DNA from: Halorubrum sp. BOL3-1
GTDB lineage: Archaea; Halobacteriota; Halobacteria; Halobacteriales; Haloferacaceae
NCBI RefSeq assembly: GCF_004114375.1
Contig: NZ_CP034692.1
Span: 3,310,118 to 3,374,117, forward strand
DNA length: 64,000 nucleotides
Reading direction: 5' to 3'
The notes under the pieces were generated by a model, which worked only from the letters and a program-made list of their open reading frames with translations, searched no databases and was not told the DNA's origin. Each line of letters begins with the position of its first letter. Position 1 is the stretch's first letter. Below, in pieces: positions 53,277 through 62,091 of this stretch. Position numbers and translations under genes: made by a program.

Positions 53277-53762
53277 TCAGCCGTCCGCCTCGTCGTCCCG
53301 CCCGGCCTCGAACCTGCCGAAGGGGGTCGTCTCGTGGGTCCGCACGAGGACCTCGTCGGCGACGGTGACGCCCATGTCGAGGAGCTCCTGCGCCACGGGC
53401 GTGATGTCGCTGTCCGACTCTCCGACGACCGTCACGAGGAGGTTCTCCTCGCCGGTGACCAGCTCCTGGACCGACACGACGCCGTCGATGTCGAGGATCT
53501 CCGGGATGCGCTCGCCGCGCTCGGGTATCGACGCGGTACAGTAGAGCAGCATCCGGAGCGGATACCCCGACCGCTGGTAGTCGACGCTGGCGCTGTACCC
53601 CTTGATCACGTCGTCGGATTCGAGGCGCCCGATGCGCTTACGGACGGTGCTGTCCGAGGTCCCGGTCCGCTCCGCGATGTCCCCGGACGACGTGTTCCGG
53701 GCGTCCGCCTGTAGCGCGTACAGGATCGCCCTGTCGACGTCGTCGATCGCTCCGTTGTCCAT
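53277..53762 (-). CDS. Lrp/AsnC-family regulator
   Basis: 161 residues. AIDDVDRAILYALQADARNTSSGDIAERTGTSDSTVRKRIGRLE is the HTH; the RAM part is LLYCTASIPERGERIPEILDIDGVVSVQELVTGEENLLVTVVGES. Start 53762 has a TATA-like CTATAAAAAC 22-31 nt upstream, so the leaderless start is strongly supported; the frame further up is repeat sequence. The effector is probably an amino acid. Confidence 0.88.
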   Translation of the reverse strand: MDNGAIDDVDRAILYALQADARNTSSGDIAERTGTSDSTVRKRIGRLESDDVIKGYSASVDYQRSGYPLRMLLYCTASIPERGERIPEILDIDGVVSVQELVTGEENLLVTVVGESDSDITPVAQELLDMGVTVADEVLVRTHETTPFGRFEAGRDDEADG

Positions 53763-53783
53763 GACTCGTGGTAGACGCGTGCC

Positions 53784-53793
53784 GTTTTTATAG
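53784..53793 (-). promoter_or_regulatory. TATA-like box of the Lrp-type gene
   Basis: CTATAAAAAC on the minus strand, 22-31 nt before the ATG at 53762. Confidence 0.6.
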
Positions 53794-53803
53794 GTTGTCG
53801 GGC

Positions 53804-53930
53804 CGCCGTTCCGGTCTCGGTGTCGACGCTCGCCGTTCTGGTCTCGGTGTCTACGCTCGCCGTTCCGATCCCGGCGTCGACGTTTCGTTCCGATCCCGGC
53901 GTCGGCGTTCGTCGCTCCGATCCCGACGCC
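53804..53930. repeat. 27-bp imperfect tandem repeat, about 4-5 units
   Basis: Units read CGCCGTTCCGGTCTCGGTGT plus CGACGCT, then the same with CTGG and TCTACGCT, then CGCCGTTCCGATCCCGGCGT plus CGACGTT, then two degenerate units with TCGTTCCGATCCCGGCGTCG and CGCTCCGATCCCGACGCC. It separates the Lrp-type gene from the divergent thioesterase and lies upstream of the Lrp TATA box, where it could bind a protein. Confidence 0.65.
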
Positions 53931-53959
53931 TACATACGGTCTCCGCAAGTGGGTCGGCT

Positions 53960-54358
53960 ATGAGGACCTACACCGCGGACATCGACGTGCGATTCCGCGA
54001 CATCGACGCGATGGGCCACGTCAACAACGCCGTCTACGCGACCTACATCGAACAGGCGCGGACGCGGTACTTCCGTGATGTCCTCGACATGGACCTCTCC
54101 GAGTCGTCGACCGTGTTGGCCTCGATCTCGATCGACTTCCGCCGCCCGATCGAACTCTCCGACGGCGAGGTCACCGTCACCGTCGAACTGGCCGACCTCG
54201 GCCGGTCGAGCGCGACGATGACCCACGAGGTCCGGGTCGGGGACGCCGTCGCCGCGGAGGCCGAGGCGACGCTCGTCTCGCTCGACCCCGACACCGGCGA
54301 GCCGGCGCCGATCCCGGAGGAGCACCGGGCCGGGATGGAGTCGTACCACGACATCTAA
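53960..54358 (+). CDS. Acyl-CoA thioesterase, hotdog fold (4HBT type)
   Basis: 132 residues. IDVRFRDIDAMGHVNNAVYATYIEQARTRYF is the 4-hydroxybenzoyl-CoA thioesterase signature with catalytic Asp in FRDID. ISIDFRRPIELSDGEVTVTVEL follows. It hydrolyses an acyl-CoA; which one is unknown. Confidence 0.87.
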   Translation: MRTYTADIDVRFRDIDAMGHVNNAVYATYIEQARTRYFRDVLDMDLSESSTVLASISIDFRRPIELSDGEVTVTVELADLGRSSATMTHEVRVGDAVAAEAEATLVSLDPDTGEPAPIPEEHRAGMESYHDI

Positions 54359-54462
54359 CGGATCGACGACCGGTCCGGCTCCGCGACCGACGACCGATCC
54401 GGTCCGGCTCCGCGACCCCGACGGACGCACACCTTCTTGACGCCGCGGACGGATCGATCGGT

Positions 54463-54702
54463 ATGAGCGTTCGACTGTACGCCCTCGACGGCTGTCCGTT
54501 CTGCGGGACGGCCGCCGAGGCGTTAGACGACGCGAGCGTCGAGTACGAGACGGAGTGGGTCGGGGCGCTCCACTCCGAGCGCAACGAGGTCAAGCGGGTC
54601 AGCGGCCAGCGCGGCGTGCCGGTCCTCGTCGACGACGACCGGGGCGTGACGATGGCCGAGAGCACGAACATCGTCGAGTACGTCGAGCGAACGCTCGCGT
54701 GA
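54463..54702 (+). CDS. Glutaredoxin-like/GST N-terminal domain protein
   Basis: 79 residues. SVRLYALDGCPFCGTAAEALDD has a CPFC redox motif, and QRGVPVLVDDDRGVTMAESTNIVEYVE carries the cis-Pro and the ES of the thioredoxin fold. Thiol-disulphide exchange in the cytoplasm. It starts 10 bases before the cobalamin adenosyltransferase gene ends its spacing, so the two may be co-transcribed. Confidence 0.85.
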   Translation: MSVRLYALDGCPFCGTAAEALDDASVEYETEWVGALHSERNEVKRVSGQRGVPVLVDDDRGVTMAESTNIVEYVERTLA

Positions 54703-54712
54703 CAGACCACAC

Positions 54713-55246
54713 ATGACCATCTACACCGGCCGCGGCGACGAGGGCGAGACCGACCTCCGGGACATGAGCCGGGTGTCGAAGTCAAGCCGCCGAATCGAGG
54801 CGTACGGCTCCGTCGACGAGGTGAACGCGCTGCTCGGGACGATTCGTCCCACCGGACGCGACGATGTCGACGAACTGCTGCAGACGGTCCAGAACCACCT
54901 CCACGTCGTCCAAGCGGACCTCGCGAACCCCGACCCGGACCCGGAGGACCCGCAGGTCGAAAGCGGGCACGTCGAGCTGCTGGAGGATCGGATCGACGGC
55001 TTCGACGAGGAGCTGGAGCCGCTGACATCGTTCATCCTCCCGGGCGGCGGCGAGGCGGGGGCTGCGCTCCACCACGCGCGCGCCGTGGCGCGGCGGGCGG
55101 AGCGCCGCGTCGTCGACCTCGCGCGCTCGGAGCAGATAAACGAGGTCGTCGTCACCTACCTCAACCGGCTCTCCGACCTTCTTTTCACCCTCGGCCGCGT
55201 CGCGAACGCGCGCGACGGGGAGCCGGAAGAGGCGCCGTCGTACTGA
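54713..55246 (+). CDS. Cob(I)alamin adenosyltransferase, PduO/MMAB type
   Basis: 177 residues. IYTGRGDEGETDLRDMSRVSKSS, YGSVDEVNALLGTIR, SFILPGGGEAGAALHHARAVARRAERRVV and TYLNRLSDLLFTLGRVAN are family signatures. It makes adenosylcobalamin from cob(I)alamin and ATP. Confidence 0.93.
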   Translation: MTIYTGRGDEGETDLRDMSRVSKSSRRIEAYGSVDEVNALLGTIRPTGRDDVDELLQTVQNHLHVVQADLANPDPDPEDPQVESGHVELLEDRIDGFDEELEPLTSFILPGGGEAGAALHHARAVARRAERRVVDLARSEQINEVVVTYLNRLSDLLFTLGRVANARDGEPEEAPSY

Positions 55247-55293
55247 GTCGCCCCGAACGCGCGACTTTTCACCGTCCCGCGCGAGGGACAAGT

Positions 55294-55620
55294 ATGACGC
55301 TCGACAGCTACGCGGCGACGGTCTCCGGTCTCGACCCGAGTCCCGGTGAGGTCGAGACGGCGGAAGTCGTCGTCAGCGACGACGTGCTCGTGAAGGCGTT
55401 CGTCCTCGGCCCGGACGCGGCCGTCGACCCCCACGAACACGCCGACGCCACGAACGTGTTCCACGTGTTGGAGGGCGAACCGACCGTTATCCGCGACGGT
55501 GACGAGGAGACGCTCGCGGCCCCGGCGGTGGTGGAAAACGAGCGCGGCGCGGTCCACGGCGTCCGCAACGACACGAACGACCGGGCCGTGCTCACGGCCA
55601 GCCTCGCCCCGCTCCGCTGA
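55294..55620 (+). CDS. Cupin-domain protein
   Basis: 108 residues. VDPHEHADATNVFHVLEGEPTVI holds the metal-binding His pair and Glu-like positions of cupin motif 1; VENERGAVHGVRNDTNDRAVL is motif 2. Metal-binding small-molecule or sensor role not defined. Its stop TGA and the following ATG share one base (TGATG), so it is coupled to the rhodanese gene. Confidence 0.82.
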   Translation: MTLDSYAATVSGLDPSPGEVETAEVVVSDDVLVKAFVLGPDAAVDPHEHADATNVFHVLEGEPTVIRDGDEETLAAPAVVENERGAVHGVRNDTNDRAVLTASLAPLR

Positions 55621-56024
55621 TGGACGGCGAGATCGATCCCGAAGAGCTGTCAGCGCTGCTGTCCGAGCGCGCCGACGGCCCCGTCGACGAGACGCTCCGC
55701 GTCGTCGACATCCGCGACCGGCGGGCGTTCGACCGCGGGCACCTCCCCGACAGCGAGTGTATCCCGTTCCCCGAGCTGACGAGCCGGATCGCGGAGCTCG
55801 AAGGCGCCGACCGGATCGTCACCGTCTGTCCGCACGGCGTCGCCAGCCGGCAGGCGGCCCAGCTGGTCGGCAGCTACGAGGGAACACAGGAAGCGCGCGT
55901 CGAGAGTCTCCGCGGCGGCGTCGAGGCGTGGGAGCAGGCGATCGGCGAACTGACGGCGACTGACCCGTCGGACGACGAAGCCGACGCCGAGGGCGCCGAC
56001 GAGGGTCCCGAATCGCCGTTCTGA
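55620..56024 (+). CDS. Rhodanese-domain sulphurtransferase
   Basis: 134 residues. RVVDIRDRRAFDRGHLPDSECIPF and the active-site loop VTVCPHGVASRQAAQLV (catalytic Cys in CPHGVA) identify a single rhodanese domain. It moves sulphane sulphur; the physiological acceptor is unknown. The acidic tail is haloarchaeal. Confidence 0.87.
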   Translation: MDGEIDPEELSALLSERADGPVDETLRVVDIRDRRAFDRGHLPDSECIPFPELTSRIAELEGADRIVTVCPHGVASRQAAQLVGSYEGTQEARVESLRGGVEAWEQAIGELTATDPSDDEADAEGADEGPESPF

Positions 56025-56052
56025 CGCGGGACGGACCGCTCCGCCTCATCGC

Positions 56053-56961
56053 TCACAGCGCGTGGAGGCGGACCCCCCAGAAGTCGCGGAACGCGTCGTC
56101 GAGCGCCGCCTCCGGCTCGCCGGTCGCGTCCGAGACGTCGGTGCGATCGGCGCGGTCGCGCACCCGTCCCAAGACGCTCCGCTCGCCCACGGCGATCACG
56201 CGGTCGACGTCGTCCGCGTCCGCGACCCCGGCGAGCGCTTCGTTCGCCCGGTCGAGGTGGTCGTCGATCTGGCCCTCGCGGCGGCGCTCGAAGCGCCCCT
56301 GCGAGAACCCGCCCTTCGAGTGGGCCTCCTTCACGTCGGAGGTGAACCCCTCGAAGTCGACCCGCTCGGCGCCCTCGTAGGTACCGAGCGCGAACACGTC
56401 CGACCGGACCAAGGCGAACGCGAACCCGCCCGTCGGGCGGAACCACGCGTCGTCGAGCCGGAACCGGTCGTTCCAGCGGTCGAACGGCGCCGGCTCGACG
56501 GGCGGCGTCAACGCCGCGCTCACCGCGCCGGTGTCGTCGGCGATGACGACCGCGGGAGCCGCTCGCCGGACGAGCGCCGTGCGGTCGCCGAACCAGCCGG
56601 AGACGGTCGCCGGCACCGAGTCGCCGTCGGGGACGAACGCGGTGAGCAGCCCCTCGGGGTCGTCGCTCTCGACGGCGCGGAAGCGGTCGAGCGCGTCCGC
56701 GACGCGTGCCCCTTGGAGGTCGCTCACGCGCCGGAACTCGACCGACTCCTCGGTCCCCTCGGCGCGGTCGAGGCGCTCCTCTAACGACTCGATCCGGTGT
56801 TCGAGTTCGTTGACGCGCTTCTCGGCGCGCTGGCGGTCCGCGACCGCGTCGGAGCGGCGCTCCTCCTCGGCCTCGGCGCGGCGTTCGAGGTGGCGCTTCT
56901 CCTCCGCTAACTCCTCGATGCGCTCTTTCAGCTCGGCGCGCCCGAGCAGCCTGTCGATCAT
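56053..56961 (-). CDS. Vms1/ANKZF1-type tRNA-cleaving ribosome rescue factor
   Basis: 302 residues. An N-terminal coiled coil (ELKERIEELAEEKRHLERRAEAEEERR through 75) is followed by an eRF1-like domain with the GSQ-type loop HSKGGFSQGRFERRREGQ, whose Gln corresponds to the Vms1 catalytic residue. In eukaryotes Vms1 releases nascent chains from stalled 60S subunits by cutting the tRNA; archaeal forms are thought to do the same. The start at 56961 follows a TATA-like CCTTTTAGG. Confidence 0.78.
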   Translation of the reverse strand: MIDRLLGRAELKERIEELAEEKRHLERRAEAEEERRSDAVADRQRAEKRVNELEHRIESLEERLDRAEGTEESVEFRRVSDLQGARVADALDRFRAVESDDPEGLLTAFVPDGDSVPATVSGWFGDRTALVRRAAPAVVIADDTGAVSAALTPPVEPAPFDRWNDRFRLDDAWFRPTGGFAFALVRSDVFALGTYEGAERVDFEGFTSDVKEAHSKGGFSQGRFERRREGQIDDHLDRANEALAGVADADDVDRVIAVGERSVLGRVRDRADRTDVSDATGEPEAALDDAFRDFWGVRLHAL

Positions 56962-57038
56962 ACTCGAACGGCGACTCCCGGCGACCTAAAAGGTGCGTCT
57001 GCGACGGCGAAGACATAGTCGGCCTCGGATATAAAAAA

Positions 57039-57425
57039 GTGCTGTGCGGCGGCGTCGCCGGCGGCTCCGCCGCCGGCTGTAAGAGGCGCGTCGCGCCTCC
57101 CTGCGCGCCTGCGAGCGGTCGCCGAAGGCGGCCGCGAGTCGCACGCGCGAGGGAGTCGAGCGGTCGGAGCGAAGCGGAGACCGGTCGACGAAGTTGGGGA
57201 GGCGTGAGGCTGCGGTGCTGGGCGGGGCGGGACTCGAAGGGGCAGTCGCGAGGCGGGCGGAGGCGAAGTAAGCACCGTAACGAGGGAGCGAACGAAGTGA
57301 GCGACTGAGTGAGGAGCGCAGCGAGCGTCCGCCCGCCTCGCGGCTGGGGCTTCGGCGGTGTTCGCGTCGGTCGAGCATTTATAAGTAGATATGTACAGCC
57401 GAGCGGCTGGGGCTTCGGCGGTCTC
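57039..57425. repeat. Dispersed GC-rich repeat, copy 2 (with hairpin)
   Basis: It begins just after a TATA-like ATATAAAAAAG (57029-57039) with a perfect hairpin at 57057-57077 (GCCGGCGGC, loop TCC, GCCGCCGGC). The central blocks match copy 1 at 4554-4708. GGCTGGGGCTTCGGCGGT occurs twice, near 57343 and 57403, separated by a second TATA-like CATTTATAAG. ORFs through it are low-complexity. The whole gap 56962-57485 holds no gene I can support; it may encode a non-coding RNA. Confidence 0.6.
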
Positions 57426-57485
57426 GGTCGGAGAGTCGATCGAGTTAACGATTCATAACCGATCCCCGAAGCTGACGTCCGAGTA

Positions 57486-57830
57486 TCACGCGTTCACGAA
57501 CGGCTCCCACCCCTCCCAGCGCAGGAGCGTCTCGGCGTGGTCCGCGTCCGCCAGCAGGACGTTCTTGTGATCCGGGAGCGTCTCGTCGGCTATCTCTCGG
57601 GGAATCGCGAGCGTCCCGCTCGCCACGTCGTCGTCGCCGCTGACCGGGATGTGGCCGCCGTCGAGCTTCATCACGAGCGGGGCGTCGAGCCGCTCGACGC
57701 CCTCGCCGTCCGCGTACAGCTGCTCGTTGACGTGTTCGTGGTCCGCCCGCCGGATGACGGCGCGCTCGCCGTCGTGGGGTTCCACGTACAGTTCCCCAAG
57801 GTAGTAGCCGCTTGAGAATCGCTCGAACAT
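57486..57830 (-). CDS. DUF5802-family haloarchaeal protein
   Basis: 114 residues from the Met at 57830. MFERFSSGYYLGELYVEPHD, AVIRRADHEHVNEQLYADGEGVERLDAPLVMKLDGGHIPV and VLLADADHAETLLRWEG match a haloarchaea-specific family of unknown role. A TATA-like CTTATATA at 57859-57867 is 30 nt upstream, which favours this start over 57854. Confidence 0.8.
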   Translation of the reverse strand: MFERFSSGYYLGELYVEPHDGERAVIRRADHEHVNEQLYADGEGVERLDAPLVMKLDGGHIPVSGDDDVASGTLAIPREIADETLPDHKNVLLADADHAETLLRWEGWEPFVNA

Positions 57831-57912
57831 TCTGTGCGTGTGATACTCTACCATGGCCGTATATAAGCGTTTCCCGCGGATCGCACGTAGTGATACTCGG
57901 CGGGTCCGCACG

Positions 57913-58701
57913 CTACCGGTCGAGCAGTGTCTCGTCGACCTCCCGATAGTACGCCGCTAGCGGCGTCCCGCGTTCCAATTGCGCGTCGAACATTCCGGTC
58001 AGCCATCCGACTGCGTCCGGGTCGTCGTTGGCGGCGTACCCGAGAAAATTGTCCCTGTCGTCGTGGATCGCTAGATACGCGGTCGTCCGTCCGTTGACGG
58101 TGGCGAGGTACCACGCGAACGGGAGTTCCGAGACGACGACCACCTCGACGCCGGCGTCGACAATGGATCGCGTCAGTTCGGGCATCTCGTCCGCCAAGTG
58201 CGCCGCGACCGGTTCGGTCACGACGTACGACAGCTCCAGCGACCCCTCGACGACGACGCGACGGTACAGGGTCTCGACGAACCGCTCGTCGTTGGCGGCG
58301 AGCGACGCGCCCCGGAGCCGGTCGGCCTCCTCGACGACCCGGATCATCCGCGCAAGCACCGTCGCCGGCGACGCCTCCTCGATCGTCACTACGTCGGCGT
58401 CCGCGAAAAAGCGGTGATTCTGCGGCGTCGCCGGAAGTTCGTCGAGGACCCCGTTCGACGTCTCGACGGTCTCCGCGACGGACCGAGCCTCGTCGACGGT
58501 GTCGAGGAGGATCCGACCGGCGTACGTCGTCTCGCAACCGTCCGGACCCCGCTCGACGAGACCCGCCTCCTCGAGCGCGCTGATCGCCCGGTTGACGGTC
58601 GACCGCGAGTGGTCGAACTCGTCGACGAGGTCCCGGATCCGAACCGGTCCGTCGGCGAGTCGGTCGAGGTACTGGCGCCGGGCGATCGCGAGGTCAAGCA
58701 C
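57913..58701 (-). CDS. Winged-helix regulator with FilR1-like domain
   Basis: 262 residues. The HTH RIRDLVDEFDHSRSTVNRAISALEEAGLVERGPDGCETTYAGRIL is followed by a ligand-binding part (VVVEGSLELSYVVTEPVAAHL, VEVVVVSELPFAWYLATVNGRTTAYLAIHDD) like haloarchaeal HTH proteins with the FilR1/DUF1724 middle domain. The target is unknown. Confidence 0.77.
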   Translation of the reverse strand: MLDLAIARRQYLDRLADGPVRIRDLVDEFDHSRSTVNRAISALEEAGLVERGPDGCETTYAGRILLDTVDEARSVAETVETSNGVLDELPATPQNHRFFADADVVTIEEASPATVLARMIRVVEEADRLRGASLAANDERFVETLYRRVVVEGSLELSYVVTEPVAAHLADEMPELTRSIVDAGVEVVVVSELPFAWYLATVNGRTTAYLAIHDDRDNFLGYAANDDPDAVGWLTGMFDAQLERGTPLAAYYREVDETLLDR

Positions 58702-58808
58702 GGCGAAGGCTTGGCGCGCCGTCAGTAATTCCTATCGACAGAGGAACTTTTCTCCGCTCCGGGAGGGTCGCCGCCGACCGACAGGGCTGGCGGTGTCGGC
58801 CGTCGAGG

Positions 58809-59723
58809 CTACTCACCGTCGTGCCGCGCGACCTCGTGCCGTCCGAACCCGTACCGCAGCCGGTTCGCGAGCCGCCGCGAGAAGCGACCCTCGTTGCGGG
58901 AGTCGAACCGCTCCGCGAGCGCCTGGTAGATGAGCGGGACGGGGACCTCCTGTTCGAGCGCCTCCTGAACCGTCCACGTACCCGTCGAGCCGCCCGCGAC
59001 GTGGTCCGCCACGTCGCCCAGGTCGCCGCCCTCCTCGCGGAACGCCTCCTCGCACAGTTCGAGGAGCCACGACCGGATCACGGCGCCGTTGTTCCAGGTG
59101 CGCGCGACCGTTTCCATGTCGAGGTCGTAGCGCCCCTCGGTCAGCAGCTCGAACCCCTCGCCGTACGCCTGCATCAGCGCGTACTCGACGCCGTTGTGGA
59201 CCATCTTCACGTAGTGACCCGCCCCGGAGGGACCCATCCGGTCGTGGCCGTCCGGCCCGGTCGCGACCGCGTCGAACACCGGGACCATCGCCTCGTAGGC
59301 CCACTCGGGACCGCCGATCATCAGCGAGAACCCCTCCTCGGCGCTCGCCGGCCCGCCCGACGTACCGCAGTCGAGGTAGGCGGCGTCCGTCTCCTCGGCG
59401 CGCCGCACCGACTCCGCGAACTGCGAGTTCCCGCCGTCGACGACGACGTCCTCGTCGGTGAGGTGCGGTTCGAGGTCCGAGAGCGTTGCGTCGATCGGGT
59501 CGCCCGCGGGGACCATCAGCCAGACGCGCTTGCCGTCGTCGCCGCCCTCGTCCAACCGCTCACAGAGGTCGGCCACGGAATCCGCCGGCTCCGCGCCCTT
59601 CTCCGCCGCCTCCGCGGTCGCCTCCGCAGAGAGGTCGAACGCGACCACGTCGTGGCCCGCCTCCATCGACCGGTTCGCGACGATCTGTCCCATGCGTCCG
59701 AGTCCGACCACGCCGAGTTCCAT
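58809..59723 (-). CDS. gnd: 6-phosphogluconate dehydrogenase, decarboxylating
   Basis: 304 residues. NAD(P)-binding GLGRMG at the start, VDGGNSQFAESVRRAEE, GTSGGPASAEEGFSLMIGG and HYVKMVHNGVEYALMQAYGEGFELL carry the substrate Lys and catalytic residues. It is the short (bacterial-like) 6PGDH type that makes ribulose 5-phosphate, the oxidative pentose route known from haloarchaea. Confidence 0.92.
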   Translation of the reverse strand: MELGVVGLGRMGQIVANRSMEAGHDVVAFDLSAEATAEAAEKGAEPADSVADLCERLDEGGDDGKRVWLMVPAGDPIDATLSDLEPHLTDEDVVVDGGNSQFAESVRRAEETDAAYLDCGTSGGPASAEEGFSLMIGGPEWAYEAMVPVFDAVATGPDGHDRMGPSGAGHYVKMVHNGVEYALMQAYGEGFELLTEGRYDLDMETVARTWNNGAVIRSWLLELCEEAFREEGGDLGDVADHVAGGSTGTWTVQEALEQEVPVPLIYQALAERFDSRNEGRFSRRLANRLRYGFGRHEVARHDGE

Positions 59724-59782
59724 ACGCGGGGGTGGCGACCGCCCGCCGTAGTGGTTCCGGTTCTGGCAGCGACCGAAACCGC

Positions 59783-61045
59783 TCAGCGGTCTGCGTCCGC
59801 GTCCGACTCCCCGGTCGCCCCGTCTTCCTCGGCCGCCTCCCGCTCACCGAGGTGCGCCCGCAACGCGTCCACGTCCTTGTTGCCCGCGCCGGTGTTCAAC
59901 AGGACGACGGTGTCGTCCAGCCCGAACTCGCCCGACTCCGCGAGCGCGAACGCGCCGGAGACCGCGGCCGCGCAGGTGGCACCGACCTCCAATCCCTCCG
60001 CGCGCGCGATGTCGATCGCGGCGTCGAGGATCTCCCGGTCCGTCGTCGCTACCGCCCCGCCGTCGGACTCCCGGATCGCCTCCAGGATGAGGCCGCTCGC
60101 GCCGGGGTCGGGGATCGCGATCCCGTTACACGCCGTGTCGACCTCGTCGTCGTCGAGGGGATCGTGGCTGTCCGCGCCGGACCCGTACGCGCGGACGACC
60201 GGGGCACACCCCGCGGCCTGCGCGGCGTACATCGGGACCAGCCCGTCGGTCCACCCGAGGTCGCGGGCCTCCCTCGCCGCCTTGTGCATCCCGATGAGTC
60301 CGACGCCGCCGCCGGTCGGGTAGACGACCGCGTCCGGCGGGTTCCAGTCGAGCTGCGCCAACAGCTCCAGCGCCATCGTCTTCTTCCCCTCGTGGCGGTA
60401 CGGGGTGACGAACGTCTTCGTCGAGTACCACTCCGGGTGCTCCTCCATCGCGGCCGCGTACGCCCTCCCGGCGTCACCGATCTGAGAGTTCCCGTCTACG
60501 GGGTCGGTGACCGTCAGGTCCGCGCCGTGGACCTCCGTCATCGCCTTTTGAGTGAACCCCGCCCGCGACGGGAGGAACACGTGCGCGTCGAGGTCCGCGC
60601 GCGCCGCGTACGCCGCGGCCGCCTGCCCCGCGTTGCCGGCGCTGTTCAACGCGACCTCGTTCGCGTCGTGCTCGCGTGCGGCCGTCATCGCGGCCGACTG
60701 CCCCCGGTCTTTGAACGTCCCCGTGGGGTTCGCGCCCTCGTCTTTCAGGAGGACGCGACCGACGCCCATCGCGTCCGCCAAGTCCGGGCACTCGACGAGC
60801 GGGGTCGCGCCCTCACCGAGCGACACGGCAGTCTCGGCCGGGAACGGGAGCAGCTCCGCGTACCGCCACATCGACCCGTCGGGACGGGTATCGAGCGTCT
60901 CCGGGGTCAGGTCGACCCGGTCGTAGTCGTAGTCGGGATCCAAGATCCCGCCGCAGTCGGGACAGCGGTGCGTCGCCGTTTCCGCGTCGAACGTCTCCTC
61001 GCAGTCGACGCAGGTCAGGCCGATGAACGCGTCTGTGGTCTCCAT
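59783..61045 (-). CDS. thrC: Threonine synthase
   Basis: 420 residues. An N-terminal zinc ribbon CVDCEETFDAETATHRCPDC leads into the PLP fold: NPTGTFKDRGQSAAM holds the PLP Lys, then ALNSAGNAGQAAAAYAARA and VYPTGGGVGLIGMHKA (glycine-rich phosphate loop). It converts O-phosphohomoserine to threonine. Convergent with nothing; divergent from the HTH gene at 61240. Confidence 0.9.
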   Translation of the reverse strand: METTDAFIGLTCVDCEETFDAETATHRCPDCGGILDPDYDYDRVDLTPETLDTRPDGSMWRYAELLPFPAETAVSLGEGATPLVECPDLADAMGVGRVLLKDEGANPTGTFKDRGQSAAMTAAREHDANEVALNSAGNAGQAAAAYAARADLDAHVFLPSRAGFTQKAMTEVHGADLTVTDPVDGNSQIGDAGRAYAAAMEEHPEWYSTKTFVTPYRHEGKKTMALELLAQLDWNPPDAVVYPTGGGVGLIGMHKAAREARDLGWTDGLVPMYAAQAAGCAPVVRAYGSGADSHDPLDDDEVDTACNGIAIPDPGASGLILEAIRESDGGAVATTDREILDAAIDIARAEGLEVGATCAAAVSGAFALAESGEFGLDDTVVLLNTGAGNKDVDALRAHLGEREAAEEDGATGESDADADR

Positions 61046-61239
61046 GGACGCGCGCTCGCGCGCCAGGGACTTCGGTTCTGCGGTCCCGGAGGTCCGTCCT
61101 CGAACCGACGTGTGGGCACTTAGGTTCGAAACATATGAAGGGACACGCGGACGGGGACCGGGACCGTACGGTCACGGGAGATGCGCGCACCAGCGACCGT
61201 CGGAACGACCGGTCCGCCGGGGGAATCGAGGTGGGAGCG

Positions 61240-62058
61240 ATGAGTCGGACCGCGCTGCGATTGGACCTCCCGACCGGGTCGTGGCTCGGTGACGTCTCTC
61301 GGACCGTCTCGTCGGCGACGCTCCGCGTCGACGAGACGATTTCGGCCGACTGCGGCGGTCCGACGGAAGTCTCGATCGACGACCCGAACGAGGTCGACGA
61401 CGCGACGACGGTCGCGACCGTCCTCGTCGCCGGCACCGACAGGGACCGCGTCGAAGAGGCGCTCCGCGACCACGAGCGCGTCGCTCGCGCGACGGCGGTC
61501 GAGTGCCGCGGCGAAGCCCGCACGCTCCGGGTGGTCGGTCACACCACGGCGTACCTCCCGGCGGCACGGGCGGTCGGGCTGCCGATCGAGTCGGCGGTCG
61601 AGGTCGTCGACGGGCGCGCGACCGTGACGGTCGTCGGTGATCGGGACCGGATCGAGGCGTTCGGACGCCGGCTCGCGGGCGACGGGGTGACCGTCGACGT
61701 CGCCGCGACCGACGGCGACGACCCGGACCGAACGCTCACCGAGGCGCAGCGCGAACTCGTCTTCGAGGCGGTCCGCTCAGGGTACTACGACACGCCTCGC
61801 CGGTGTACCCTCACGGAGTTGGCCGAAGCGAACGGGATCGCGAAGTCGACCTGTAGCGAGACGCTCCACCGCGCTGAAGGACGAGTAATGCGGCAGTTCG
61901 TGGACGGCGCGGGACCGTTCGACTCGACGCCGAGTGTCGAGGACGCCGCGACTGCCGATACTCCCGGCTCGGAGGCCGCCGGCCGCGACACCGACGAGTT
62001 CGACGCGAGCGACGCCGACCGCGAGGAGCCGTTGCGGTCGGCCGCGAGCGAATACTGA
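61240..62058 (+). CDS. Bacterio-opsin-activator-type HTH regulator
   Basis: 272 residues from the Met at 61240; an ATG at 61135 would add 35 polar residues. A ligand or sensor part (LRLDLPTGSWLGDVSRTVSS) runs to about 160, with HTH_10 at TLTEAQRELVFEAVRSGYYDTPRRCTLTELAEANGIAKSTCSETLHR and an acidic tail. Target unknown; it may act on thrC, divergent from it. Confidence 0.75.
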   Translation: MSRTALRLDLPTGSWLGDVSRTVSSATLRVDETISADCGGPTEVSIDDPNEVDDATTVATVLVAGTDRDRVEEALRDHERVARATAVECRGEARTLRVVGHTTAYLPAARAVGLPIESAVEVVDGRATVTVVGDRDRIEAFGRRLAGDGVTVDVAATDGDDPDRTLTEAQRELVFEAVRSGYYDTPRRCTLTELAEANGIAKSTCSETLHRAEGRVMRQFVDGAGPFDSTPSVEDAATADTPGSEAAGRDTDEFDASDADREEPLRSAASEY

Positions 62059-62091
62059 CGCGAATCGGCCGCCCGAAAGCGGTCGAGCGCT

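Noticed and set aside
53804..53930. Tandem repeat as a CRISPR array
   Set aside because: Units are directly adjacent with no spacers, and no cas genes are present.
53763..53948. N-terminal extension of the Lrp-type protein into the tandem repeat
   Set aside because: A TATA-like box lies between, and the Lrp family starts at MDNGAIDD.
57039..57308. 89-codon ORF (RCWAGRDSKGQS region)
   Set aside because: It lies wholly inside the dispersed repeat, has low complexity, and copy 1 does not keep the frame.
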